A program made the position numbers and the translations under genes. Below, in pieces: positions 48,172 through 56,642 of a stretch of 64,000 bases of DNA. Within the stretch, counting starts at the first letter, position 1; each line of letters opens with the position of its first letter. A model generated the notes under the pieces. It had not been told where the DNA came from. It did no database searches and worked only from the letters and a program-made list of their open reading frames with translations. This DNA comes from CAWKGV01 sp963849305 (GTDB lineage: Bacteria; Pseudomonadota; Alphaproteobacteria; Acetobacterales; Acetobacteraceae). The stretch lies in assembly GCA_963849305.1 (NCBI GenBank), contig CAWKGV010000022.1:186001-250000 (forward strand), written 5' to 3'.

Positions 48172-49668
48172 TCACAGCAGGGCCGCCACCGCCTTCACCT
48201 CAGTGTAGAGCTCGATCGCCTCGAAGCCCATCTCCCGGCCCCAGCCGGACTGCTTGTAGCCGCCGAACGGCAGGGCGACGTCGTTGAAGTTATGGACGTT
48301 GATCCAAACCGAGCCGGCCTTCAGCTTGCGCGCGAGTTTGTGGGCGACGCCGATATCGCGGGTCCAGATGCTGGCGGCCAGGCCGTATTCGGTGGCGTTG
48401 CCCTGGCGCGCGATCCGCTCCAGGTCTTCGTCGTTGTACGGCATCGCGCAGACGACGGGGCCGAAGATCTCCTCGCGGACAACCTTCATCTCGGGCGTGG
48501 TCTTGGTCAGCACCGTCGGTTCGACGAAGTAGCCCTTATTGCCGTGACGCTTGCCGCCGGTGACCACCTCGGCGCCCTCGTGACGGCCGGATTCCAGGTA
48601 GCCGGTTACCCGCCTGAACTGCTCGTCGGACACCAGCGGCCCCATGCGCGTCTCGGGGTCGAGGCCGGCGCCGATCTTGATCTTGGCAGCCTCATCCGAC
48701 AGGCCCTGCATCATCTTGTCGAAGATCCGCTCATGCACGAAGAGGCGGGAGCCCGCCGTGCAGCACTGGCCCATGTTGAAGAAAATGCCGCTCGCGGTGC
48801 CAGGAATGGCGACGGAGAGGTCGGCGTCGGGAAACACGATCGCGGGAGACTTGCCGCCCAGCTCCAGGCTGACCTTCTTGAGATTGCCAGCCGCCGCTTG
48901 GACGATCAGCTTGCCCACCTCGGTACTGCCGGTGAATGCTACCTTGTCGACACCCGGATGGGCGGCGAGCGCAGCACCCGGGGTTCCGTCGCCGGTGATG
49001 ACATTGAGCACGCCCGGCGGGAATCCGGCCTGCTCGATCAATTCGCCGAGGCGAATGGCCGAGAGCGGCGTCTGCTCGGCGGGTTTGAGCACGATGGTGC
49101 AGCCGGCCGCGAGCGCCGGCGCGATCTTCCAGACCGCCATCAGCAGGGGAAAGTTCCATGGGATGATCTGACCGACCACGCCGACCGGCTCGCGCATCGA
49201 GTAGGCGTGCCAATCGCCCGGCGCGGAGATCGGGATGCTCTGGCCGGTGATCTTGGTGGACCACCCGCCCATGTAGCGCAGCAGTTCGCACGCGAAGGGG
49301 AGATCAACCGCCCGCGCATCGCGCACCGGCTTGCCGTTGTCCAGGCTCTCGATCTCGGCCAACTCGTCCGCGTGCTGTTCTAGCAGGTCGCCCAAGCGCC
49401 AGACGAGCTTGCCGCGCTCGGTGGGCTTCATGCGCGACCAGGGGCCGTCTTCGAAGGCGTGGCGCGCGGCGAGCACGGCAGCATCGATGTCGGCCGCTCC
49501 ACCTTCGGCAACCTGCGTGATCTGTCCGCCGGTGGACGGATCGAACACGGCGAAGGTCTTGCCGTCCTTCGCATCCACCCACGCTCCATCGATCAGCAGC
49601 TTGTGCCGGCGTGAGATGAAGGCGGAGACAGTCGGGCTGAGCCGGGCGAGATTGGTCGCGACGTCCAT
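48172..49668 (-). CDS. NAD(P)-dependent aldehyde dehydrogenase (copy B)
   Basis: 498 residues. Catalytic Glu269 (SLELGGKSP) and Cys303 in MGQCCTAGSR, Rossmann motif VAFTGSTEVGK and IIPWNFPLL, closer than copy A to the classical betaine/retinal-type enzymes. GGAGGGAAACC lies before the ATG. First gene of the ALDH pair; a palindrome-free 177-base gap separates it from the disrupted DUF2325 gene. Confidence 0.93.
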   Translation of the reverse strand: MDVATNLARLSPTVSAFISRRHKLLIDGAWVDAKDGKTFAVFDPSTGGQITQVAEGGAADIDAAVLAARHAFEDGPWSRMKPTERGKLVWRLGDLLEQHADELAEIESLDNGKPVRDARAVDLPFACELLRYMGGWSTKITGQSIPISAPGDWHAYSMREPVGVVGQIIPWNFPLLMAVWKIAPALAAGCTIVLKPAEQTPLSAIRLGELIEQAGFPPGVLNVITGDGTPGAALAAHPGVDKVAFTGSTEVGKLIVQAAAGNLKKVSLELGGKSPAIVFPDADLSVAIPGTASGIFFNMGQCCTAGSRLFVHERIFDKMMQGLSDEAAKIKIGAGLDPETRMGPLVSDEQFRRVTGYLESGRHEGAEVVTGGKRHGNKGYFVEPTVLTKTTPEMKVVREEIFGPVVCAMPYNDEDLERIARQGNATEYGLAASIWTRDIGVAHKLARKLKAGSVWINVHNFNDVALPFGGYKQSGWGREMGFEAIELYTEVKAVAALL

Positions 49669-49977
49669 GGTTTCCCTCCTAGGCCCGCCCCTTCGGCGGG
49701 TCCGCTATTCCCACTTGACTATAGCGTAGGACAGTGGTGCCGTCATCCCCGCCTGGATACAGCGGTAGCGGCTTGTAGCCGATGGCTAATCAATCCTCGA
49801 CGAGCCGCTCTTGGTCGGAACGCCTCATAGACATCCCGGAGGGGAGTGCGTGCCCCCACTCGCAGCAACCAACACACTGAAGCTCGGACCTCGGATCCAC
49901 CAGCAGCCAATAATGCGCGAGTTCGGTACCTGACGCCGCTCCCGGCCCCCCTGATCACTCGCGCCGACCCCGATCCG

Positions 49978-50853
49978 TTATCGTCGCCGGAGCCATTCTC
50001 TTCCCGGCGCGCAAAGGTCTGGGAGTTCAACCCGAGCCTGCACTGCTCGATCATTGGCACCTGCTTGTCCACCGCCGAGTTGCGGCGGGTTCTGAGCAAG
50101 CTTGGATTGGCTGAGGAGCTTGCCGCGATAACGGCCGCTATCGCGGTTCATCGGCGCGACGCCCGCCAGAGCCGCGATCTGGTGGCGATCGACGGTGCCG
50201 AGTTCCGGCAGTTCGACGATCAGCGTGCGGGCGATGACGTAGCCGATGCCCGGGACGCTCTTGAGCAGGTCCTGCTTGGCGCAGAACACCGGGCTGTCCT
50301 CGATCAGCTTGTCGATGGCGCGGTCGATGCGCTCACGCTCGGCCTGCAAGCTGCGCAGGATGGTCTTGAACGAACGCTGGGCGAGCTTGTCGGCGGCTTT
50401 GCCGAGGCGCTGCTTCTCGGCGTTGATCATGACCACGAGCTGGCGGCGTCGCGCGAGCAGCTCGCGCAGGCGCAGCGAGAGCGCATCGGGCATCGGCTTC
50501 GGCTCGGGCCGGATGGCATCGGCGAAATGGGCGATGATGCCGGCATCGATGGCGTCGGTCTTGGCGAGCCGGCCGATCGCGCCGGCGAATTTGCGCACCT
50601 GACGTGGGTTGACGATGGCGACCGGCAGGCCGGCCTCGGCCAGCGCCGCGGCGACGACGCCCTCATAGCCGCCGCTCGCCTCCATGGTGACGAGCTTCGG
50701 CCGCAACGGCTGCAAGCGGCTCGCCAGGTCGGCCAGGCCGTCGGGGTCGGTCGTGCAGACGAACCCGGTGCCGTCCGGGCGAACATGCACGTCGACCCGG
50801 CCCTTGGAGACGTCGATGCCGACGAAACGGTCGGCGGTGGTCGGCTCATCCAT
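49978..50853 (-). pseudogene. IS110-family transposase, C-terminal domain missing
   Basis: The N-terminal DEDD (RuvC-like) domain is intact: GIDVSKGRVDVHV, TMEASGGYEGVV, PRQVRKFAGAIGRLAKTDAIDA. The helical middle follows, and the start of the C-terminal Transposase_20 region is present (LKSVPGIGYVIARTLI; IAALAGVAPMNRDSGRYRGK). Beyond about 50122 the reading frame runs into the antisense of the DUF2325 gene (LLSQSKLAQNPPQL to the stop), so the domain with the catalytic serine is lost. ATG 50853 has GAGGAGG upstream. Inactive as a transposase by this reasoning. Confidence 0.85.
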
Positions 50854-51009
50854 CACCCATCCTCCTCGATGCGGGCTCGGGCCCAGACGACTGTTCGGGC
50901 TTACGGACGACCGGCCGGCGCCACACGCTCCCTCGCGGCCTCAAGGACCAGGAACCATTCGGGCTACCGGCCGGGCTCGGCGGGCCAGCGTAGCAACGCC
51001 AACCAAGCA
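50119..51009 (-). mobile_element. IS110-family remnant inside the DUF2325 gene
   Basis: Left boundary about 50119, where transposase homology stops and DUF2325 antisense begins; right boundary between about 50998 and 51018, where DUF2325 coding resumes. It contains the 5' non-coding end and the first about 245 codons of the transposase on the minus strand. No terminal repeats or target duplication could be recognised, as expected for IS110, and the 3' part of the element is deleted. Boundaries are inferred from protein similarity patterns. Confidence 0.75.
50857..51000 (-). ncRNA. possible IS110 bridge-RNA region (5' end of the element)
   Basis: IS110-group elements encode a bridge RNA in the non-coding end preceding the transposase. 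The about 140-base stretch between the transposase start and the right edge of this remnant has several short GC-rich complementary blocks (for example CGGGCTCGGGCCC and GGCCGGGCTCGGCGGGCC). It has no reading frame assigned here other than the antisense chimera. No fold was computed, so this is a positional inference. Confidence 0.25.
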
Positions 51010-52087
51010 ATGGAGATAGGAGAGTCCGACCATGATCTGCACGCCCGCGCCGTCACGCTTGCTGCCCGGCACGACAGCGCCTCGAAGCGCCTGAACAAGT
51101 CCCTGGACGACCAGCATCGGTTGGCCATTCACCAGTTTGCTACGGCGAGAACGGAACAGGAGGTGCGCGAACTTTGGCAGGTCGCCAAGCAGCGCGGCGA
51201 TATTCCCGGGGCCTATTGGGCCACCCTGACGCATCCGGCTACCACTCCGCTCCTGATTCGGGAGGCATTCGGCCAGGTCCATATGCTCTCGCACCTGGTC
51301 GGAGCGGCCAATCGGGCCGATATCCGCCGGCTTTCTATTCTAGAGACGGAACGGGTGGAGCTGGAAGCCAGGCTTCAGCGCCAGCAGACCCAACTGCGCG
51401 ACATTGTTGTCTCGCGTGATGCGGAGATCCGGCAGTTACGGCAGGCGCTCGCCAGCCGCATCGTTGCCGAAGAGGCAGAGCCCGGTGCCCCCTCGACCGG
51501 CAAGACAACGATGCTGCGCCAACTCGTCGCCGATCTCGAGCGTCGCCTTGGTGCAGAGACGCGGCGACGGACTGTTCTGGAGCAACGTCTAACGTCACTT
51601 AAGTGCGCGCTCGACCAGGAGCGGCAAGATCGTCTGAGTACCGAGGCCGAGAACCGGGCAGCGCGCGACGAACTGTCGGTGATTGAGGCGGCGATCCAAC
51701 CTTGTGAACCGGACCCGAGCGGCACTGCCTCGAGAATGCCCAAGCTGGAGGGGCTCTCCCTGCTCTATGTCGGTGGCCGCCCCAATCAGGTTGCCCACCT
51801 ACGAGCAATTGGCGAACGCCTCGGGGGCGTCTTCCTGTACCATGACGGTGGCATTGAAGACCGGCCGGACCTGCTTGCAGGTCTCGCGACCCGGGCGGAC
51901 CTGGTTCTATTTCCCGTCGACTGCATCAGCCACGATGCCGCCCTGAGGGTGAAACGGCTCTGCCGCCAGGCCGGCAAACGCTACATCCCGTTGCGGTCGG
52001 CGGCCCTCAGTTGCTTCCTCGCCGCCCTCGGCCAGCTACAAGACGCTGAAGCGGCCGGCTAACTCGGCGCCGAGTATCCGACGATGA

Positions 52088-52456
52088 TCAGGCGCGTCCG
52101 CACGCCCGGCTGATAGCCGCCAGGTGCTTGCGGGCGACCCCCACCGTTGCGGCCTCGATCGCCCGATACTCGGCGACTATGGCCTCGCCAGCGGGTGTCA
52201 GGGTAGCGCCGCCGCCGCCGGCTCCACCCGCGGTCGTCACCACGACCGACTTCCCTAGGCTGTGGTTCAGATCCTCAACCAGCTCCCACGCGCGGCGATA
52301 GGACATGCGGAGTACCCGGCCCGCAGCGGAGATAGAGCCCGTTCGCGCGATCTCCTCCAAGAGTGCGATCTTGCCTGGTCCAATTCTCGCGCCCGATGCC
52401 AAATCAAGACGAATGGACAGCCGATTTTGCCCCTTCTTCTCAAGCTGCGATCTCAT
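52088..52456 (-). CDS. ModE-like winged-helix regulator without molybdate-binding domain
   Basis: 122 residues from ATG 52456. The HTH follows the ModE N-terminal pattern: SIRLDLASGARIGPGKIALLEEIARTGSISAAGRVLRMSYRRAWELVEDLNHSLGKSVVVTTAGGAGGGGATLTPAGEAIV. The glycine-rich wing and LTPAG are characteristic. The C-terminal TOBE (molybdate-binding) domains of full ModE are absent, as in many short LysR/ModE-type regulators of alphaproteobacteria. It is convergent with the DUF2325 gene, 25 bases apart. Whether it senses molybdate is unknown, although FdsA in this window needs Mo or W. Confidence 0.82.
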   Translation of the reverse strand: MRSQLEKKGQNRLSIRLDLASGARIGPGKIALLEEIARTGSISAAGRVLRMSYRRAWELVEDLNHSLGKSVVVTTAGGAGGGGATLTPAGEAIVAEYRAIEAATVGVARKHLAAISRACGRA

Positions 52457-52569
52457 GATGCCGCCATGCACTGATCCAGACAGGATGCGCATGTCAGCGC
52501 TAGAGGTCCAGCGCTGTCCTGCCGTTATGACGCCAGCCGATAGCGGCGTCCAAGACCAGGCGCTCGCGA

Positions 52570-53151
52570 TCAGAGCAGTTCCCCGCCGGTCTCGTCCAGA
52601 ATAGCGATGGCGTGATCGCGCTTCTCGGGGGTAAGCGTCCGCACCGCGAGAATGAGCTTGCCCTCAGCGGCTTTTTGTTCGCGGTCGAGCTGCTCGGAGT
52701 GACTGAGGCCGCGGCTGAGCAGATGCGCCACCCCGGCGGCAGCCGCCCCCGCCCCGAGCGCCACGCCACCCGCCACCGCTGCCAAGCCTCCGGTTGCCGC
52801 GACCGCGGTCGCGGCAACCATAGCCGCGGCCGCGCCGCCGACCGCGGAGAGGAACACGCGGGACTGTTGAGCCTCCAGATCCGTATCAGCCGACTTGGAG
52901 CCTGCTTCGGGTGTGGCGCGCTCGGGCGGCGGGTCCATCTCTGGCAAGCCCAGGTCGCCCCGGCCGAACCCGGCCGCCTCCAGCTTCACGATCGCCTGAT
53001 CCAACGCCTCGGTGCTTCTGAACCGCGCGAGCAGTTCCCATGCCTCCAGAGTCTCCGCCGCCACTCCCGCCGACGCGGTCGAAACCGTGCCCGCGGTGGC
53101 TGTTGCCCATGGCTCCGCCTGATCCGGCGGCAGCCGTCGCTCGTCTTCCAT
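52570..53151 (-). CDS. general-stress-17M-like N-domain protein with glycine/alanine-rich membrane segment
   Basis: 193 residues. An N-terminal stretch (LLARFRSTEALDQAIVKLEAAGFGRGDLGLPEM) resembles the small alpha/beta domain of heat-induced stress proteins of the YflT/general stress 17M type. A long Ala/Gly-rich hydrophobic region (FLSAVGGAAAAMVAATAVAATGG, then LAAVAGGVALGAGAAAAGVAHLL) may form two membrane helices, and the charged C-terminus ends ILDETGGELL. It stands alone between the ModE-like gene and the small gene at 53307. Family assignment is tentative. Confidence 0.6.
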   Translation of the reverse strand: MEDERRLPPDQAEPWATATAGTVSTASAGVAAETLEAWELLARFRSTEALDQAIVKLEAAGFGRGDLGLPEMDPPPERATPEAGSKSADTDLEAQQSRVFLSAVGGAAAAMVAATAVAATGGLAAVAGGVALGAGAAAAGVAHLLSRGLSHSEQLDREQKAAEGKLILAVRTLTPEKRDHAIAILDETGGELL

Positions 53152-53306
53152 CTGCCCACTCCTCGACTGCTTAGCCGTGAACGCGGCCGGGTGGGCTTCG
53201 TGCCGCCTACAAAAGCGGGCATACGGCGTTCACGAAGCTGCCATGTGGCTGCCGCCGTGCTCGGGTCTTCCTATTTTCAATGCTGATGCAACGAGGCCGA
53301 GAGACG

Positions 53307-53459
53307 ATGACGGAGAGCGAGTACGACCGCATGCTGGACGAGCTCGATCGCCTATTGAACGACCCGGACGTGCCGATGGAGCCGTCCAAGGTGTGGTCGC
53401 TGCTGGCCGAGATCGCGCAACGCGACCTGGTGGCGGTCCGCCCGCAGCACAGGAGCTAA
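53307..53459 (+). CDS. small acidic protein, 50 residues, unrecognised
   Basis: ATG 53307, GAGAG a few bases upstream, stop TAA 53457-53459. Amphipathic and acidic at the start (MTESEYDRMLDELDRLLNDP), then VPMEPSKVWSLLAEIAQ and a short basic tail. Codon usage is strongly biased to G/C at third positions like the surrounding genes, which supports real coding. It is convergent with tlyA, the stop codons overlapping by 3-4 bases. The RLLNDPDVPM and VWSLLAEI blocks look conserved-protein-like, but I cannot name the family. Too short for usual gene callers. Confidence 0.62.
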   Translation: MTESEYDRMLDELDRLLNDPDVPMEPSKVWSLLAEIAQRDLVAVRPQHRS

Positions 53460-54238
53460 TTGGTTCGGGCGGCGCCGATCAGGAATTCTCTATTGCCCTG
53501 CGGGCCGGTGATCGGGCTTTCCACCAGCCCAACGACTCGCCAGCCCTCCAAACCCGCCCACCATTCCTGAACACGCGCGCATACCTGGGCATGAACTTCC
53601 GGGTCACGCACAACACCTCGGCTGCCCACCGCGGAGCGGCCGGCTTCAAATTGCGGCTTGATGAGGGCGACGGCCCACGATCCGGGCACGCACAGCGACA
53701 GCGGTTGAGGCAGCACGGCCGTGAGGCCGATGAAGCTCGCGTCGCATACCAGGGCCTCGATCGGATCAGGGATCGCCGCCGGGGTGAGATAGCGGGCGTT
53801 GGTCTTCTCGTGAACCACCACGCGCGGATCGCCGCGCAATTTCCAGGCGAGCTGGCCGTGGCCCACATCCACGGCATAGACCTTCGCCGCGCCGTCCGCG
53901 AGCAACACGTCGGTGAAGCCGCCGGTCGAGGCGCCGATGTCCAGGCAGACCCGCCCGGCTGGGGAGAAGGCAAAGACCGTAAGCGCATGGGCGAGCTTGA
54001 CGCCCCCGCGCGACACGAAGGGATGGTCCTGGCCGCGCACCATGATCGGGGCATCGGTGGCGATCGGCTGGCCCGGCTTCTCGATCCGCCGCTCGCCACT
54101 GTACACTTGGCCGGCAAGGATCAGCGCCTGCGCCCGCGCCCCGCTCTCGGCCAGGCCCCGGCTGACCAGCGCCTGGTCGGCCCGCTGCTTCAGCGCCGCC
54201 CCGCCCTCAGTCCGCCGACCGGGTCGAGAGCGTGCCAT
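53456..54238 (-). CDS. tlyA: TlyA-family rRNA 2'-O-methyltransferase (hemolysin A-like)
   Basis: 260 residues from ATG 54238. N-terminal S4-like RNA-binding domain (RADQALVSRGLAESGARAQALILAGQVY) and C-terminal FtsJ-like SAM domain: FVSRGGVKLAHAL, CLDIGASTGGFTDVLLADGAAKVYAVDVG, and the K-D-K-E-type block ALIKQPFEAGR-like (IKPQFEAGR). TlyA methylates ribose in 16S/23S rRNA, a capreomycin-sensitivity determinant in other bacteria. The start overlaps xseB by 32 bases; a CTG just after the xseB stop is another option. Order HDAC-xseB-tlyA is common in alphaproteobacteria. Confidence 0.92.
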   Translation of the reverse strand: MARSRPGRRTEGGAALKQRADQALVSRGLAESGARAQALILAGQVYSGERRIEKPGQPIATDAPIMVRGQDHPFVSRGGVKLAHALTVFAFSPAGRVCLDIGASTGGFTDVLLADGAAKVYAVDVGHGQLAWKLRGDPRVVVHEKTNARYLTPAAIPDPIEALVCDASFIGLTAVLPQPLSLCVPGSWAVALIKPQFEAGRSAVGSRGVVRDPEVHAQVCARVQEWWAGLEGWRVVGLVESPITGPQGNREFLIGAARTN

Positions 54239-54455
54239 CAGCATGTTCGACGATGGCAGCGACGCGGGCTTCGGCCTCGGCGAGCTTCGCCTCGCAATGC
54301 CGCCGCAGCGCCGCACCGCGTTCATATGCCTTAATCGCGTCCTCCAGCCTTTGCTGGCCGCTCTCCAGGCCGCGCACGATCTGCTCCAGCTCCGACAAAG
54401 CGTCCTCGAATGACAGGCCGCTCACGTCGTTGGCCGCGCGCTCTGGTCCCGACAT
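54207..54455 (-). CDS. xseB: exodeoxyribonuclease VII small subunit
   Basis: 82 residues. Small subunit of the ssDNA exonuclease ExoVII. The whole protein matches the family: LSFEDALSELEQIVRGLESG, RLEDAIKAYERGAALRRHCE, AKLAEAEARV. The large subunit XseA is not in the window. It starts 15 bases after the HDAC gene and overlaps tlyA. Confidence 0.95.
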   Translation of the reverse strand: MSGPERAANDVSGLSFEDALSELEQIVRGLESGQQRLEDAIKAYERGAALRRHCEAKLAEAEARVAAIVEHADGTLSTRSAD

Positions 54456-54470
54456 TCCGGCTTCGTCTCC

Positions 54471-55403
54471 CTAGGCCCGCATCAGCTCCCGTACATGGGC
54501 AGCGGCCGACGCGGCAAGAGCGTCGAGGTCATAGCCGCCCTCCAGTATGGAGACGAGGCGCCCGGAGGTGTGCCGGGCGGCTAGCGCGACAAGCTCGGCG
54601 GTGATCCAGGCGAAATCCTCGGTCTCCAGCCGGAGTTCCGCCAGCGGGTCGGCCTTGTGGGCATCGAAGCCGGCCGAGATCAACAGCAGTTCGGGCGCGA
54701 ACGCATTGAGGGCCGGCAGGATCACCTCTTTCCAGCCAGCGCGGAAGGCCACGCCGTCGGCACCCGGACTGAGCGGGACATTGACGATGTTGCCGGCCAC
54801 GCCGCGATCGGAGCGGCGGCCGGTGCCCGGATAGCAGGGGCTTTGGTGGGACGAGGCGTAGAACAGCTCGGCGTCCTTGGCGAACATCGCCTGCGTGCCG
54901 TTGCCGTGATGGACGTCGAAATCGACCACGGCGATGCGCCGCGACCCCCAGCGGGTCCGCGCGTGCTGGGCGGCGATCACGACATTGTTGAACAGGCAGA
55001 ACCCCATCGGCCGCGTTGGTTCCGCATGGTGCCCAGGCGGGCGTGCCGCGACAAAGGCCGCGCGCGCCCATCCCTCCATCACCGCATCCACCGCCAGCAC
55101 GGCCCCGCCCGCGGCCCGCAGCGCGGCCTCGACTGTCCCCGCGCTCATTACCGTGTCCGGGTCGAGATGCACCGGGCATTCGTCTTCCGGCTGAATGGAG
55201 AGAATCGCATCGACGTGGCGGGGCGGATGGGCGCGGGCGAGCTGCTCGCGCGTGGCGCGCGGCGCCTGCTCCCGGAGCAGCGGCGCGAATGCCTCGTCCT
55301 CCAGCGCTGTCAGAACTGCCCTCAGCCGACCGGGGCATTCCGGATGCCAAGCGCCGGGGTCGTGGCGAAGACAGGCGGGGTGGGTGATCAGCGCGACGGG
55401 CAT
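54471..55403 (-). CDS. histone deacetylase-family (acetylpolyamine/acetyl-lysine) deacetylase
   Basis: 310 residues, zinc hydrolase of the arginase/HDAC fold. Landmarks: HPECPGRLRAV, catalytic His pair RPPGHHAEP, GFCLFNNVVIAAQ, zinc ligands in VVDFDVHHGNGTQ and the later Asp in SAGFDAHKADP, and C-terminal LEGGYDL. Bacterial members deacetylate polyamines, acetoin-related compounds or proteins; the substrate is not assigned. Between tusA-like (16-base gap) and xseB (15-base gap), so in one operon. Confidence 0.92.
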   Translation of the reverse strand: MPVALITHPACLRHDPGAWHPECPGRLRAVLTALEDEAFAPLLREQAPRATREQLARAHPPRHVDAILSIQPEDECPVHLDPDTVMSAGTVEAALRAAGGAVLAVDAVMEGWARAAFVAARPPGHHAEPTRPMGFCLFNNVVIAAQHARTRWGSRRIAVVDFDVHHGNGTQAMFAKDAELFYASSHQSPCYPGTGRRSDRGVAGNIVNVPLSPGADGVAFRAGWKEVILPALNAFAPELLLISAGFDAHKADPLAELRLETEDFAWITAELVALAARHTSGRLVSILEGGYDLDALAASAAAHVRELMRA

Positions 55404-55419
55404 CTCCGGTCGTCCCAGC

Positions 55420-55671
55420 TCAATCGTCCGGCGCGGCGGGATCTTGCGCCCGCCGGCGGATCAAGAAGCTGAACACGCCGCCTTCCTCGCTCCAAGCCAG
55501 CAGCGCGTGTCCCGTTTCCCGGCAATACGCCTGAAAATCCGAGACCGCGGCCCGGTCCGTGGCGAGAACGCGCAGACGCTCCGCCGGCTGCATAGCGCGC
55601 AACTCCCGGTTCGCGCGCAACACCGGCAACGGGCAGTTGAGTCCCTTTACATCCAGGAGCCGTTCGGTCAT
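55420..55671 (-). CDS. TusA-like sulfur-carrier protein
   Basis: 83 residues from ATG 55671. SirA/TusA fold: LLDVKGLNCPLPVLRANREL carries the CPxP motif with the persulfide cysteine, then LRVLATDRAAVSDFQAYCRETGH. TusA proteins relay sulfur for tRNA thiolation or molybdenum-cofactor work. A link to the FdhD sulfurtransferase is conceivable but unsupported by position. The longer frame upstream is antisense to the ROK gene. First gene of the tusA-HDAC-xseB-tlyA run. Confidence 0.9.
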   Translation of the reverse strand: MTERLLDVKGLNCPLPVLRANRELRAMQPAERLRVLATDRAAVSDFQAYCRETGHALLAWSEEGGVFSFLIRRRAQDPAAPDD

Positions 55672-55734
55672 CCGGCCATCCTGGCGCCGCGGCGGCGACT
55701 TGAGCAAGCCGGGCAGGGCGGCATACTTTGGCGC

Positions 55735-56642
55735 ATGAGCCGCTATCGCATCGGCATCGATCTGGGCGGGACCAAGATCGAGATCGCGGTCCTTGGCCCC
55801 GACGGGGCGGAGCTGTTGCGCCAGCGCGTGCCCACGCCCGAGAGCTACACCGCCCGGATTGGGGCGATCGCGGCGCTCGTGCGCGAAGCCGAGGCGCGGC
55901 TTGGCGGCACCGCCCCGGTCGGGATCGGGATTCCCGGCATCATCAGCCCGGCGACCGGGCTGGTGAAGAACGCCAACTCGGTGGCGCTCAACGGCCATCC
56001 GTTCGACCGCGACATCAGCACGGCGCTCGGGCGCGAGGTGCGGGTGGAGAATGATGCCAACTGCTTCGCACTGAGCGAGGCCGTAGACGGTGCGGGCGCC
56101 GGTTTTAGCACGGTGTTCGGGGTGATCCTGGGCACCGGCGTCGGCGGCGGGATCGTGATCGACGGCAAGGTGCGTGGCGGGCGGCATCGCATCGCCGGCG
56201 AATGGGGTCATATGCCGCTGCCGTGGCCACGAGTTCGAGGAGGTTCCGGGCCCGCCCTGCTGGTGCGGGCTGCATGGCTGCCTAGAGACGATGATCTCCG
56301 GTCCGGCGCTCGGCCGCGACTGCGACGGGCCGGGCGCGCATGACGCGAGCGGCATTCCGGCGCGGGCCGAGGCTGGCGAGTTCGCGGGCGCGAGAGGCGC
56401 TGGGTCGGCATGCGGACCGGCTCGCGCGCGGGCTGGCGGTGGTCGTCAACCTGCTGGACCCGGACGTGATCGTGCTGGGGGGCGGGTTGTCGAATATGAG
56501 CCATCTCTACGAGATCGTGCCCAGGCTCATGCAGATGCGCGTGTTCAGCGATACGGTGAGCTCGCCCGTGGTGAAGAACCGGCATGGCGATTCCTCCGGC
56601 GTGCGCGGCGCTGCCTGGCTATGGCCGGCGGAGGGTGGGTAG
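55735..56642 (+). CDS. ROK-family sugar kinase (fructokinase/glucokinase-like), two frameshifts
   Basis: About 300 residues after two corrections (near 56230 and 56385, both +1). First frame: phosphate motif GIDLGGTKIEIAVL, VGIGIPGIISP, ENDANCFALSEAV (catalytic Asp) and LGTGVGGGIVIDG. Second frame: the zinc motif CWCGLHGCLETMISGPAL that defines the ROK family. Third frame: LARGLAVVVNLLDPDVIVLGGGLSN and the C-terminus KNRHGDSSGVRGAAWLW. All motifs are retained, so the protein is probably intact in the organism. Mak-type fructokinase or N-acetylglucosamine kinase is possible. Divergent from the tusA-like gene. Confidence 0.85.

Larger units (their letters stand above)
49846..52062 (+). pseudogene. 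DUF2325 gene interrupted in frame by an antisense IS110 fragment
   Basis: The two ends of one DUF2325 protein flank a mobile-element fragment. The left part (to about 50118) encodes the N-terminal signature AKVWEFNPSLHCSIIGTCL, then STAELRRVLSKLG. The right part (from about 51019) resumes with DHDLHARAVTLAARHDSAS, GDIPGAYWATLTHP and HMLSHLVGAANRADIRRL, a coiled coil (about 51350-51690), and the C-terminal DUF2325 domain (LSLLYVGGRPNQVAHLRAIG; HDGGIEDRPDLLAGL). Between them is about 0.9 kb of IS110 DNA in reverse orientation. The plus-strand frame is open throughout, 738 codons, so a chimeric protein with about 295 antisense-transposase residues is possible. The exact start is unclear (GTG 49846 is the first candidate). 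Function of DUF2325 proteins is unknown. Confidence 0.82.

Noticed and set aside
49743..50099. 118-codon minus-strand frame as the missing IS110 C-terminus
   Set aside because: It has none of the Transposase_20 motifs and is antisense to the 5' part of the DUF2325 gene.
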